From: Chryseobacterium gleum
GTDB lineage: Bacteria > Bacteroidota > Bacteroidia > Flavobacteriales_D > Crocinitomicaceae
NCBI GenBank assembly: GCA_945862165.1
Contig: CAMAXI010000001.1
Coordinates: 310,001-374,000 of the forward strand
Direction: 5' to 3'
DNA length: 64,000 nt
Shown here: in pieces, positions 1 to 8,742 of the stretch
Numbering within the stretch: position 1 is the stretch's first letter
Layout: each line of letters opens with the position of its first letter
Notes under the pieces: generated by a model
What the model was told of the DNA's origin: nothing
The model's input: only the letters and a program-made list of their open reading frames with translations
Database searches by the model: none
Program-made: the position numbers and the translations under genes

Positions 1-1065
1 TTTGATACTGACGCATTAAATTACTTGATGGGGAAAGGAAAACAAGCTACGAGAGAATTAAGAAATCGTATTTCAAACTTATTGGATGCTAGCAACGATG
101 AATTGCAAAAAAACACACATCACGCAGAACAAGTATTAATTCCAAACAAAAGTGTAATCATGTTAATGCCAGTGAAAATTGGTGATTATACAGATTTCTA
201 TTCTAGTCGTGAACATGCAACAAACGTTGGTACAATGTTCCGTGATCCAAGCAATGCATTATTACCAAACTGGTTATGGATTCCTGTTGGATATCATGGT
301 AGAGCTAGTTCTGTGATTCTTTCAGGCCAAAATATCCACAGACCAAAAGGACAAATCAAACCAGATCCAGAAAAAGATCCAATTTACGCACCATGTCGTA
401 ATTTAGATTTCGAATTAGAAACTGCATTCATCACCTATGATGGAAAACCGTTAGGAGATTCAATTACACCAAACGAAGCAGAAGACTTCATCTTTGGTAT
501 GGTATTGTTTAACGACTGGTCTGCGCGTGACATCCAAACATGGGAATATGTTCCATTAGGACCATTCTTATCTAAAAACTTTGCTTCAAGTATCTCTGCG
601 TGGGTGGTAACTTTAGATGCGTTACAAGCATATAAAGTTGCTGGACCAGAACAACATCCTGAAGTGCTTTCTTACTTAGAATTTGAAGGGCCAAAAAGCT
701 ATGATATTAATTTAGAAGTACTGATTCAACCAGAAAACGGAACAGAAAACGTCATTTGTGAATCCAACTTTAAATATATGTATTGGAACATGGCGCAACA
801 ATTAGCACATCACACAGTGAATGGTTGCAATGTACGTTGTGGTGATTTGATGGGTTCAGGAACTATTTCTGGACCAACACCAAACTCCTATGGTTCTATG
901 TTAGAATTAGCATGGAAAGGAACAAAACCATTACAATTAAACGATGGAACGGAGCGTAAATTCATACAAGACAACGATACTGTAATTATGCGTGGTTACT
1001 GCGAAAGCAATGGCGCGCGTATCGGGTTTGGAGAAGTTGCAGCAAAAATATTACCTGCAAAATAA
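1..1065 (+). CDS. fahA: Fumarylacetoacetase, 5'-truncated by window edge
   Basis: Last step of tyrosine/homogentisate breakdown: splits fumarylacetoacetate into fumarate and acetoacetate. The frame is open from base 1, so the true start lies upstream; about 70 N-terminal residues of a roughly 420-residue enzyme are missing. Family hallmarks are visible in order: DYTDFYSS (metal-binding Asp), VGYHGR (catalytic His), DFELETA (the ExE metal ligands), FNDWSARDIQTWE (metal Asp), LGPFLSKNF and GSGTISGP. These fit the full eukaryote-type FAH rather than the short FAH-domain hydrolases, one of which lies at 55905-56516. A clear hairpin terminator follows the stop. The identity is firm; only the N-terminus is unseen. 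Confidence 0.93.
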   Translation, partial: FDTDALNYLMGKGKQATRELRNRISNLLDASNDELQKNTHHAEQVLIPNKSVIMLMPVKIGDYTDFYSSREHATNVGTMFRDPSNALLPNWLWIPVGYHGRASSVILSGQNIHRPKGQIKPDPEKDPIYAPCRNLDFELETAFITYDGKPLGDSITPNEAEDFIFGMVLFNDWSARDIQTWEYVPLGPFLSKNFASSISAWVVTLDALQAYKVAGPEQHPEVLSYLEFEGPKSYDINLEVLIQPENGTENVICESNFKYMYWNMAQQLAHHTVNGCNVRCGDLMGSGTISGPTPNSYGSMLELAWKGTKPLQLNDGTERKFIQDNDTVIMRGYCESNGARIGFGEVAAKILPAK

Positions 1066-1082
1066 TTAAATACTAACGATCC

Positions 1083-1118
1083 AAAAAGAGTCTTCTAAAC
1101 GTTTGGAAGACTCTTTTT
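1083..1118 (+). terminator. Intrinsic terminator after fumarylacetoacetase
   Basis: Perfect 13-bp arms AAAAAGAGTCTTC (1083-1095) and GAAGACTCTTTTT (1106-1118), with further pairing across the 10-nt interior. The A-flanked left arm and T-rich right arm allow termination on either strand, but only the + gene ends here. Confidence 0.85.
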
Positions 1119-1204
1119 CATTCATCACATAAAAGAAAGTAAATAAGTAATGCACATAGCTGCATAAAAATTCGTATTTTAAACTGAAATTTAATATAGA
1201 ATAA

Positions 1205-3427
1205 ATGTCAACATTACCGGGAGAAATTGATTTAGAGAAGGAAAGAAAAGAAATTTTACAAGCGTTTAAAGGGCTATTAAAAACCGCTAAAAATCTTTCT
1301 AAAGAAGATTTAAAAATGGTTCGTAAAGCCTTTGATGTTGCTGTAGAAGCACACAAAGATATGCGTCGTAAGTCTGGTGAACCATATATTTACCATCCGA
1401 TTGCAGTTGCGCGTATCGTTTCTGAAGAAATGGGATTAGGCGCAACGAGTATAGCATGTGCGTTACTACATGATACGGTAGAAGATACGTATATTACCCT
1501 TGAGGATATTGAAGAATTATTCGGAGACAAATGCAGACGTATTATTGATGGATTAACAAAAATTCCGGAAATTTTTGACGAAAATTCATCGATACAAGCG
1601 GAAAATTTCCGTAAGATGATTCTAACAATTTCAGATGATATTCGCGTTGTATTAATCAAATTAGCCGATCGCTTACACAACATGCGTACGCTTGGAAGCA
1701 TGCGTGCCGACAAACGTTTGAAAATTGCTTCTGAAACAAAATTCTTGTATGCGCCACTAGCACATCGTTTGGGTTTACACTCGATTAAAAGTGAATTAGA
1801 AGACCTTGGATTCCTACATACAGATCCTGATAACTATCATTTGGTGGAAAGTAAACTAAAATCTACCAAAGAATCGCGTGACCGTTTTATTAAATCATTT
1901 GTGAAACCAATAAAAGAAACATTGGACCATGAGGGATATGTATACGAGGTTAAAGCGAGAACAAAATCTATCTCTTCGATTTGGAGAAAAATGCAAACCA
2001 AAGTACTTCCATTCGAGGAAGTATATGATTTATTTGCAATTCGCGTAATTGTAGATACACCTATAGAGCTAGAAAAACCGGATTGTTGGAGAATTTACTC
2101 CATGGTTACAGACTTTTACCAACCAAGTCCAGAGCGATTACGTGATTGGATTTCTACACCGCGCGCTAATGGATATGAGTCATTACATGCTACTGTTATG
2201 TCCGACCAAGGGAAATGGGTAGAGGTACAAATTCGTTCTAAACGAATGGATGAAATTGCCGAAAAAGGACTTGCAGCGCACTATAAATACAAAGAAAACG
2301 ATTCTGAAGATTCAAAATTTGACCGTTGGATTGCTGAAATTCGTGATTTGATGGAAAATCACAATTTAAGCGCCATGGACTTTGTTAATGAGTTTAAAAT
2401 GAACTTGTTTTCAGATGAAATTTATGTTTTTACACCTAAAGGACAATTACGTGTATTACCTACTGGAGCTACCATACTAGATTTCGCATACGACATTCAC
2501 ACGAGCATCGGAAACAAATGTATCGGAGCAAAAGTAAACACGCAATTAGTTCCATTAAGCTACAAACTACATAATGGTGATCAAATAGAAATAATTACCT
2601 CCGAAAAACAAAAACCAACAGAAGAATGGTTGAATTTTGTCTACTCTGCTCGAGCAAAGCAAAAAATTCGCGGCACACTAAACGAGCAAAGAAAAATAAT
2701 CGTTCAGGATGGTAAGGAAATTTTGGAACGAAAATTAAAACAATTCAATCTAAACAACAACAAAGAAAACATTGTTGCGATAGAACGCTATTTTGGTATA
2801 CAAAATCAAATAGATTTGTTTATTCGAATCGCAAAAGCTAAAATTGACCTAAATAAATTACGTGAATTAGAAGATAATAAAGGAAATTTAGTAATAGACA
2901 AGTCATTTATTCAATTAGAAACAAGAAGACAAAAGGACTTAGACGAGGGTAAAAACATTGAATTCGATACTGAATATGACGGATTTGGGTATAAATTAGC
3001 CAAATGCTGTAATCCAATACCAGGAGATGCTATTTTTGGCTATTTAGGTGGTAACGAAGAAATAAAAGTCCACCGAAACAACTGTCCGAATGGAGAGCAT
3101 TTACATTCTAAAATGGCTTTCAGATGTGTGAAAGCAAACTGGATAAATACGGAGTTAGTCGAACATTTAGCATCATTGAGACTAATCGGAATCGACAATG
3201 TAGGTATTGTTAATCGAATCACTGAAATTATATCCAACCAATTAAATGTGGATATGAAATCCATTTCCTTTGAAGCAAATGATGGAATATTTGAAGGTTT
3301 AATAAAAGTAATGGTCTACGATACCGAACATCTCGATGCATTAACCAAACAATTCGAACAAATCGAAGGTGTGGAAAGAATTGAACGATGGGATTTTGAG
3401 GATCAAGAAATTATCCAAGCAAAATAA
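1205..3427 (+). CDS. rel: RelA/SpoT family bifunctional (p)ppGpp synthetase/hydrolase
   Basis: Makes and degrades the stringent-response alarmone (p)ppGpp in the cytoplasm. At 740 residues it has full-length long-RSH architecture. The N-terminal HD hydrolase domain carries ALLHDTVED (H89-D90, E93-D94). The synthetase domain spans about 240-380 with GYESLHATV and VEVQIRSKRMDEIAEKGLAAH. A TGS domain lies around 400-460 (DEIYVFTPKG, GATILDFAYDIH) and a C-terminal ACT domain around 665-735 (RLIGIDNVGIVNRITEIIS). The intact HD motif argues for hydrolase activity, so a single bifunctional Rel is likely; whether another RSH exists elsewhere is unknown. The ATG at 1205 follows an AT-rich leader. A terminator follows directly, so the gene appears monocistronic. 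Confidence 0.95.
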   Translation: MSTLPGEIDLEKERKEILQAFKGLLKTAKNLSKEDLKMVRKAFDVAVEAHKDMRRKSGEPYIYHPIAVARIVSEEMGLGATSIACALLHDTVEDTYITLEDIEELFGDKCRRIIDGLTKIPEIFDENSSIQAENFRKMILTISDDIRVVLIKLADRLHNMRTLGSMRADKRLKIASETKFLYAPLAHRLGLHSIKSELEDLGFLHTDPDNYHLVESKLKSTKESRDRFIKSFVKPIKETLDHEGYVYEVKARTKSISSIWRKMQTKVLPFEEVYDLFAIRVIVDTPIELEKPDCWRIYSMVTDFYQPSPERLRDWISTPRANGYESLHATVMSDQGKWVEVQIRSKRMDEIAEKGLAAHYKYKENDSEDSKFDRWIAEIRDLMENHNLSAMDFVNEFKMNLFSDEIYVFTPKGQLRVLPTGATILDFAYDIHTSIGNKCIGAKVNTQLVPLSYKLHNGDQIEIITSEKQKPTEEWLNFVYSARAKQKIRGTLNEQRKIIVQDGKEILERKLKQFNLNNNKENIVAIERYFGIQNQIDLFIRIAKAKIDLNKLRELEDNKGNLVIDKSFIQLETRRQKDLDEGKNIEFDTEYDGFGYKLAKCCNPIPGDAIFGYLGGNEEIKVHRNNCPNGEHLHSKMAFRCVKANWINTELVEHLASLRLIGIDNVGIVNRITEIISNQLNVDMKSISFEANDGIFEGLIKVMVYDTEHLDALTKQFEQIEGVERIERWDFEDQEIIQAK

Positions 3428-3430
3428 ATT

Positions 3431-3462
3431 AAAAAGGCTGTTTCATGGGAACAGCCTTTTTT
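3431..3462 (+). terminator. Intrinsic terminator after rel
   Basis: Hairpin AAAAAGGCTGTT (3431-3442) with AACAGCCTTTTT starting at 3450, 7-nt loop, ending in a T-run. Confidence 0.88.
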
Positions 3463-3545
3463 AGTTAAAAACTCGTTAATAAATCTTTAATTATACGTGT
3501 AGCTTTCCGTATAATAATAGTTATTTTCGCTTTTTAATAGATGGA

Positions 3546-3989
3546 ATGCAAGTAGAAGAGTTACAAAATACTGTAAAAAATATTTTTTCAGCGTATTTAG
3601 AACAACACAGTCATAGAAAAACACCTGAACGTTTTGCGATACTTGCAGAGATATATGCATACCTAGGACATTTTGATGTAGAAACATTATACAACAAAAT
3701 GAAAATGCAAAATTATCGCGTTTCACGTGCTACATTATATAACACTATCGAACTATTACTTGCTTGTAATTTAGTACGTAAACATCAATTTGGTAAAAAT
3801 ATTGCACAGTTTGAGAAGTCACATGGGTCTAAACAACATGACCATGTTATGTTAACAGATACTGGCGAGGTTATTGAATTTTGTGATCCGCGTATACAGC
3901 AAATTAAAGCGACCATTGAAGAAGTATTTAACGTAGAAATTCAACACCATTCGTTATATTTTTACGGGATTAAAAAATCTACTAAATAA
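3546..3989 (+). CDS. fur: Fur family transcriptional repressor (atypical, no CxxC)
   Basis: Metal- or peroxide-responsive DNA-binding repressor, 147 residues, usual Fur size. The winged-helix part (about 1-85) has HFDVETLYNKM and VSRATLYNTIELLL, the recognition-helix signature. The dimerisation part has QHDHVML (H98, H100), GEVIEFCD (E108, E111) and HH134-135, which fit the regulatory metal site. The structural-zinc CxxC normally found shortly after HxH is absent (VMLTDTGEVIEF), so it should rely on the regulatory site alone. This cannot separate Fur from Zur or PerR. It starts a compact + cluster: 6 nt to the STAS gene and then purA. An upstream TATTTTCG-like box near 3520 is a weak promoter candidate. 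Confidence 0.85.
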   Translation: MQVEELQNTVKNIFSAYLEQHSHRKTPERFAILAEIYAYLGHFDVETLYNKMKMQNYRVSRATLYNTIELLLACNLVRKHQFGKNIAQFEKSHGSKQHDHVMLTDTGEVIEFCDPRIQQIKATIEEVFNVEIQHHSLYFYGIKKSTK

Positions 3990-3995
3990 TTAATC

Positions 3996-4346
3996 GTGAG
4001 CATAAAATACACATTACGCCCCGAGGCGAAAGCTATTATTATTTCTATCGAAGGAAGAATCGTTACAGATAATGATACTGCGGATTTATTAAAAGAAATT
4101 CAAGGAAATATTGAGGAAGATTACAAAATTTTCTATTTTGATTTGAACCGATTAGAATACATAACAAGTTCAGGATTAAATTTCTTTGTTCGAATCTTAA
4201 CAAGAACAAGAAATGTAGGCGCTGAAGTCACACTTTGTGGAATTCAAGGGAACGTAGAAAAACTCTTTGCAATTTCTAAATTAAATGAAATATTCACATT
4301 TAGTCCTTCTTTAACAGAAGTTCTAAACAACGTTAATGCACACTAG
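3996..4346 (+). CDS. STAS-domain protein, anti-sigma factor antagonist-like
   Basis: A single STAS domain of 116 residues. It has the beta-rich start (YTLRPEAKAIIISIEGRI), the FYFDLNRLEYITSSGLNFFVRI helix-turn and the SKLNEIFTF end typical of SpoIIAA-like proteins. Ser58/Ser59 in ITSSG occupy the usual phosphorylation position, so phospho-switched binding to a HATPase-type kinase is plausible but no partner kinase is in the window. The start is GTG at 3996, 6 nt after fur. The stop at 4344-4346 sits against the purA start, so translation is probably coupled. Its position between fur and purA does not reveal a specific pathway. Confidence 0.82.
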   Translation: MSIKYTLRPEAKAIIISIEGRIVTDNDTADLLKEIQGNIEEDYKIFYFDLNRLEYITSSGLNFFVRILTRTRNVGAEVTLCGIQGNVEKLFAISKLNEIFTFSPSLTEVLNNVNAH

Positions 4347-4347
4347 C

Positions 4348-5622
4348 ATGAAAGTAGATGTACTATTAGGTCTTCAATGGGGAGACGAAGGAAAAGGTAA
4401 AATCGTAGATGTACTTACCCCTAACTATTCAATAATCGCACGTTTCCAAGGCGGTCCAAATGCAGGACACACACTTGAATTTGAAGGGATTAAGCATGTA
4501 TTACACACAATACCTTCTGGAATTTTCAGAAAAGATGTAATTAATGTAATTGGCAATGGTGTTGTAATAGATCCGGTAATTTTTCAAAAAGAAATTGAAA
4601 AATTAGCACCTTTCAACATGGATATTAAAAAGAATTTATTGATTTCCAAAAAAGCGCATTTAATTCTACCAACACACCGTTTGCTAGACCAGGCTTCAGA
4701 AGCTGCTAAAGGAATTAACAAAATTGGTTCAACATTAAAAGGTATTGGTCCAACATACATGGATAAAACAGGTAGAAATGGACTACGCGTAGGGGATATA
4801 CTCTCCCCAAAATTCAAAGAAAAATACGATGCATTAGTTGAAAAACACATTGGAATTTTAAAACATCACGAAGGATTTGAATATAACCTTTCTGAATTAG
4901 AAGGTCCTTTCTTTGAAGGGATCGATTTACTTCGTTCATTTACATGCATAGACAGTGAACAGTTTTTAAATAAAGAATTAAAAGCTGGTAAAAAAATATT
5001 AGCGGAAGGCGCACAGGGAACTATGTTAGATATTGATTTTGGGACATACCCATTTGTAACATCTTCTAATACAGTAACAGCAGGAACATGTACAGGATTA
5101 GGTGTTGCGCCAACAACCATTGGTTCGGTTATCGGAATCTTTAAAGCGTATTGTACACGCGTTGGTAGTGGACCTTTCCCTACTGAATTATTAGAAGAAG
5201 ACGGAGAAATAATCCGTAAAGAAGGGAATGAATTTGGATCTACCACTGGTCGACCAAGACGTTGTGGTTGGATTGACCTTCCTGCATTGAAATATGCAAT
5301 TATGATTAATGGAGTTAGTGAACTTTCCATGATGAAAGCAGACGTGCTTAGCGTATTTGAAACAATCAAAGTATGTACACATTATCAAATAAATGGGGAA
5401 ATTGTTGATTACCTTCCTTTTGATATTGATGGAGTAGAAATCACTCCAATTTATAAAGAATTAGAAGGTTGGAATTGTGATTTAACAGAATTACACAATT
5501 ACGAATCTAGCCCTCAAGCATTAAAAGATTATGTTACTTATTTGGAGAAAGAATTAGAAGTTCCTATTACAGTTGTATCTGTTGGTCCTGATAGAAAACA
5601 AACTTTACAAAATAAAAAGTAA
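4348..5622 (+). CDS. purA: Adenylosuccinate synthetase
   Basis: Joins IMP and aspartate using GTP to give adenylosuccinate, the first committed step to AMP. I choose the ATG at 4348 because it yields the family-standard start MKVDVLLGLQWGDEGKGK, with the catalytic base D13 and catalytic H41 (GGPNAGHT) numbered as in other PurA proteins; an ATG at 4336 would add MHTS and overlap the STAS gene. Other motifs: GNGVVIDP, STLKGIGPTYMDK, GAQGTMLDIDFGTYPFVTSSN and STTGRPRRCGWID. It encodes 424 residues, normal length. The stop is 2 nt before the next gene, which suggests one operon from fur to the OstA-like gene. Confidence 0.96.
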   Translation: MKVDVLLGLQWGDEGKGKIVDVLTPNYSIIARFQGGPNAGHTLEFEGIKHVLHTIPSGIFRKDVINVIGNGVVIDPVIFQKEIEKLAPFNMDIKKNLLISKKAHLILPTHRLLDQASEAAKGINKIGSTLKGIGPTYMDKTGRNGLRVGDILSPKFKEKYDALVEKHIGILKHHEGFEYNLSELEGPFFEGIDLLRSFTCIDSEQFLNKELKAGKKILAEGAQGTMLDIDFGTYPFVTSSNTVTAGTCTGLGVAPTTIGSVIGIFKAYCTRVGSGPFPTELLEEDGEIIRKEGNEFGSTTGRPRRCGWIDLPALKYAIMINGVSELSMMKADVLSVFETIKVCTHYQINGEIVDYLPFDIDGVEITPIYKELEGWNCDLTELHNYESSPQALKDYVTYLEKELEVPITVVSVGPDRKQTLQNKK

Positions 5623-5624
5623 AC

Positions 5625-7238
5625 GTGAAACCTTCACTCCATAAACTATTAAAAGCGCTTATTATAAGTGCTTTTTTTATGTTGTCTCAATCGACAATAG
5701 GTCAAAATAATTTAATGGAGTTAGCCCCTGGAGCAGAAAAATTAATCTATAATAAAGAAACCGGCGAGCATCGTTTACTTGGAAATATACATATCACTTT
5801 TCAATCAAACGTAATATATTGTGATTCTGTTTCTTACCTTGAAAAATCATCCATTTTAAAAATGTATGGAAATGTGCATCTAAATAAAAAGGATACACTT
5901 AATTTGTATTGTGATTCACTGCACTACGATAGTAAAACTCGTAAAGCTAAATTGTGGGGAAATGTTCGTATCCGTGATCGAGATTACAAAATCACCACGG
6001 ATTCTCTTGATTTTGATTCCAAAAATGATGTAGCTATTTATCGCAACGGAGGAAGAATTGAAAGTGCATTAAAAAAAGAAACACTCCACAGTAAAGTTGG
6101 GTACTTTTTTCCTAAATCCAAAAATATTACCGTTAGTGGAAATGTATTGTTTAAAAATGAAACGACCACAATGTACTCGGATAGTTTACGTTATCAATAC
6201 GCATCTAAAAAAGCATATTTCTTCGGTCCTACAAAAATAATACGATTAGACAAAACAAAAATCTTAGGTCGAAAAGGTTGGTATCGACTAGACACGGAAG
6301 AAGGTGTTTTACAAGCTAACGCATCTATTTCAAAAGAGCATCAATTCATATCTGGAGACAGTTTGTATTTTAACGAATTAAAAGGACTTTCTATTGGTAA
6401 AGGGAATATCTATTTCTCTGATAATCAAAAGGGAATTGGATTTAGAGGGGATAACTTTTATTCCTCCAAAAAAAACAACAAAAGTTATTTAACAGGAAAA
6501 GCTGTTATTGAGTATAAACTTAAAGACGACACATTATTTATTCATGCAGACACACTATTTACCTTTACGGACAGTACCAATCAATTATCGCACGTTAAAG
6601 GGTATCATAAAGCAAGATTTTACAGCCACAAAACACAAGGTGTATGTGATAGCTTAATTTATGAACGTACTATTGGAAGATTGAAAATGTATAAACAACC
6701 GATAGTTTGGAGTAATAAAGCCGAGTTAAAAGGAGAGAAAATCGAAATATACTTTAATGATAGTATTATAGACCGCGCGGAAATTCAAAACAAAGCAACT
6801 TTAATTACAGAAGTAGATAAATTAAAACTATACAATCAAGTTGGTGGTAAAAATATGATTGCCTATTTCAATGCAGAAAATGATTTGAAAAAAATAGATG
6901 TAAATGGAAATGCACAAACAATTTATTTTCCAGAAGAAAGTATAAAAAAAGATAGTGTAATTGAAATTCAGCGAAAAGGGATGTCTCGCTTATATTCTAG
7001 CGACATAAAAATATATGTTGAAAACAATGCGTTTTCAAAGGTCGTCTATTTGGACCAAGCGGATGGAGTATTTTATCCAATGGAAAAAATTAATAAAGAG
7101 GAACAATTTATCGTAGGATATAGTTGGAACCCCAATTTAAGGCCCATCAATAAATATGATTTATTTCCAAAAACACTAGAAAAAGCTAAACCATTAGCTA
7201 AAAAAACACAAAAGCAAAAAAAAGGAAAAAGGAAATAA
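5625..7238 (+). CDS. OstA/LptA-like periplasmic LPS-transport protein
   Basis: 537 residues with an N-terminal signal peptide (Lys-rich start, hydrophobic 9-20, likely cut near residue 26 before Q-N-N). The body is a long run of beta-strand repeats with the OstA-like pattern of alternating 'Y-x-D-S-L' and 'G-N-V' motifs (YCDSVSYLEKSSILKMYGNV, LYCDSLHYDSKTRKAKLWGNV, MYSDSLRYQYASKKAYFFG). This is characteristic of the LptA/LptD N-terminal beta-jellyroll that carries lipopolysaccharide across the periplasm. It is longer than LptA (about 185) and lacks the LptD beta-barrel; such long OstA-like proteins are common in Bacteroidota. The start is GTG, 2 nt after purA. The C-terminus is very Lys-rich. 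Confidence 0.8.
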   Translation: MKPSLHKLLKALIISAFFMLSQSTIGQNNLMELAPGAEKLIYNKETGEHRLLGNIHITFQSNVIYCDSVSYLEKSSILKMYGNVHLNKKDTLNLYCDSLHYDSKTRKAKLWGNVRIRDRDYKITTDSLDFDSKNDVAIYRNGGRIESALKKETLHSKVGYFFPKSKNITVSGNVLFKNETTTMYSDSLRYQYASKKAYFFGPTKIIRLDKTKILGRKGWYRLDTEEGVLQANASISKEHQFISGDSLYFNELKGLSIGKGNIYFSDNQKGIGFRGDNFYSSKKNNKSYLTGKAVIEYKLKDDTLFIHADTLFTFTDSTNQLSHVKGYHKARFYSHKTQGVCDSLIYERTIGRLKMYKQPIVWSNKAELKGEKIEIYFNDSIIDRAEIQNKATLITEVDKLKLYNQVGGKNMIAYFNAENDLKKIDVNGNAQTIYFPEESIKKDSVIEIQRKGMSRLYSSDIKIYVENNAFSKVVYLDQADGVFYPMEKINKEEQFIVGYSWNPNLRPINKYDLFPKTLEKAKPLAKKTQKQKKGKRK

Positions 7239-7271
7239 TAAATGGGATTATTTTTACTCCTTGATTCTCAA

Positions 7272-7841
7272 TTAAAGACTGTGTTCTACGAAATCAATCA
7301 AGGAGTGAATTACTTTAATATGAATTTCTTGGGCTCTATCTGCAAATTCGGAATAAGGTGCACGAATCTCAACATCGCATTTGCCTGCAATTTCACCTCC
7401 TGTTTTACCGGTAAGTCCAATCACTTTCATGCCTTTATCTCGAGCAACTTGAATCGCATTCAATACATTTTTAGAATTTCCTGAAGTGGATATTCCAACT
7501 AAAACATCTCCTTGATTACCAAAAGCTTCTAAATAACGAGAAAATACAAAGTCGTATCCGTAATCATTAGAAACGCAAGACATATGGCTAACGTCTGATA
7601 TTGCCATCGCCGGAATAGCTTTTCTATCTCCACGATAACGTCCTGTCAACTCTTCCGCAAAATGCATTGCATCGCACATAGAACCACCATTTCCACAGGA
7701 AATAACCTTACCTCCTTGCGATATACTCTCGACTAATAGTTCTCCTGCACTTTTTATCTTATTGAAATTTTCAATCGTAGAAAATTCAGTTAAAATTTTA
7801 GAAGCTTCCGTAAAATGAGATGCAATCGAAATCGGTTCCAT
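7272..7841 (-). CDS. gmhA: Phosphoheptose (sedoheptulose-7-phosphate) isomerase
   Basis: Converts sedoheptulose 7-phosphate to D-glycero-D-manno-heptose 7-phosphate, the first step of ADP-heptose synthesis for LPS core or S-layer glycans. It is a 189-residue SIS-domain protein that resembles E. coli GmhA along its whole length: [39 protein letters not shown]. The active-site positions equivalent to E. coli H61, E65, Q172 and H180 are kept (H60, E64, Q171, H179). No other heptose genes are adjacent. A TATTTTTG box on the - strand (7862-7855) sits about 13 nt before the ATG, implying a very short leader. Confidence 0.93.
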   Translation of the reverse strand: MEPISIASHFTEASKILTEFSTIENFNKIKSAGELLVESISQGGKVISCGNGGSMCDAMHFAEELTGRYRGDRKAIPAMAISDVSHMSCVSNDYGYDFVFSRYLEAFGNQGDVLVGISTSGNSKNVLNAIQVARDKGMKVIGLTGKTGGEIAGKCDVEIRAPYSEFADRAQEIHIKVIHSLIDFVEHSL

Positions 7842-7912
7842 GAGATTTTTTTACCAAAAATAATTATTTCCAATCGAATAATCACGTTTACTTCAAACTT
7901 AGTATATTTGAT

Positions 7913-7920
7913 GCAAGGAT
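7913..7920 (+). promoter_or_regulatory. Bacteroidota -7 box (TATATTTG)
   Basis: Exact TAnnTTTG consensus, 16 nt upstream of the ATG at 7937. The -33 element is weak (GTTTA ending near 7890). It faces the gmhA promoter in the 95-nt divergent spacer. Confidence 0.55.
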
Positions 7921-7936
7921 TAGTACAAATACAGGA

Positions 7937-8371
7937 ATGATGAAAAGCTACAAACACCTATTAACACTTGCGATTTTAGCAATCAATTTTATTTCCTTTT
8001 CGCAAACAAATGATTGTTTAAAGAAAATGGAATACATGTTTAGTAAACGTGGGAGTAATCCAATCGAAAATGGAATTCATTACCATGTGATTGTATCATA
8101 CTCTAAAACAGCGGGGAATGTTTGCTATAATGGAAAGGTAATTGTTGAGAATGGTACTATCACAAAAATTTTCACGGAATTGGAAGATGGTACTTTCGAA
8201 GAATTAACTAAAAAATTCACCAATTCAAAAAACGAAGCACCACGTTTTGAAAATGGAATTTCTGAACTTATCAGCACCGAGAACGGCTTGAAAATTCACA
8301 TAATATTTGTAGATAAATTAAAACCTAAAGCCAAAGCCTACAAAGAAGCTGAACTTCCAGAAGATATTTAA
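7937..8371 (+). CDS. Secreted protein of unknown function
   Basis: I do not recognise this 144-residue protein. It has a clear signal peptide (Lys-containing start, hydrophobic 8-22, likely cut after FSQ) and a small mature part rich in charged and beta-prone residues with two cysteines (NDCLKKM and GNVCYNG). These could form one disulfide in the periplasm or outside the cell. It has a good TATATTTG promoter box upstream and faces the DUF4296 gene convergently, 8 nt away. It is probably a standalone transcription unit. Confidence 0.7.
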   Translation: MMKSYKHLLTLAILAINFISFSQTNDCLKKMEYMFSKRGSNPIENGIHYHVIVSYSKTAGNVCYNGKVIVENGTITKIFTELEDGTFEELTKKFTNSKNEAPRFENGISELISTENGLKIHIIFVDKLKPKAKAYKEAELPEDI

Positions 8372-8393
8372 GTAAAATTCTATTTAATTTTAC
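8372..8393. terminator. Small bidirectional hairpin between convergent genes
   Basis: GTAAAATT (8372-8379) and AATTTTAC (8386-8393) form an 8-bp, AT-rich stem that spans the stop of the - gene. It is a weak terminator candidate by itself. Confidence 0.45.
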
Positions 8394-8739
8394 TCAATTC
8401 AATATTATAGTTTTCTAATATCTTAGTGTAAATTTCGTTCATTTTCTCCTTGTCTTCCGCATAATATTCAAATGCATCCATATATTGCTTTTTGCTTATG
8501 TTGTGTTTACGAAGAATTTCCGGGCTGGAAATATTCATTACTTTTTGCGTATGAAGTAAATTAGGAGCTTGCTGATTTGCTGTAGCTTCTAATAAAATCA
8601 TATCACTGAAAACAGCGATAAATTTTTCTTCTTGCAGTAAATTACTTGGTTTATCTTTTAGTGTAAACTCATTTTTTGTTAAACAACTTAACAGCGAACA
8701 AAATATAAAAAAAAATATAAGGTATTTTAAAAAGCTCAT
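8380..8739 (-). CDS. DUF4296 lipoprotein
   Basis: A 119-residue lipoprotein: hydrophobic stretch 4-18 ending in the lipobox LLSC, with C19 as the acylated residue. The mature part has the DUF4296 pattern, a helix containing MILLEATANQQAP followed by HNISKKQYMDAFEYYAED and a C-terminal helical tail. DUF4296 proteins are widespread in Bacteroidota and of unknown function; they often lie next to dihydroorotase. Here the start is 3 nt after the dihydroorotase stop, so the two are co-transcribed. Envelope location is inferred from the lipobox. Confidence 0.83.
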   Translation of the reverse strand: MSFLKYLIFFFIFCSLLSCLTKNEFTLKDKPSNLLQEEKFIAVFSDMILLEATANQQAPNLLHTQKVMNISSPEILRKHNISKKQYMDAFEYYAEDKEKMNEIYTKILENYNIELSKIK

Positions 8740-8742
8740 TAT

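Noticed and set aside
1205-3427. Toxin-type small alarmone synthetase
   Set aside because: The protein has complete long-RSH architecture with HD, synthetase, TGS and ACT.
4866-5369. 167-codon - frame inside purA
   Set aside because: Exact antisense of a highly conserved enzyme, no motif.
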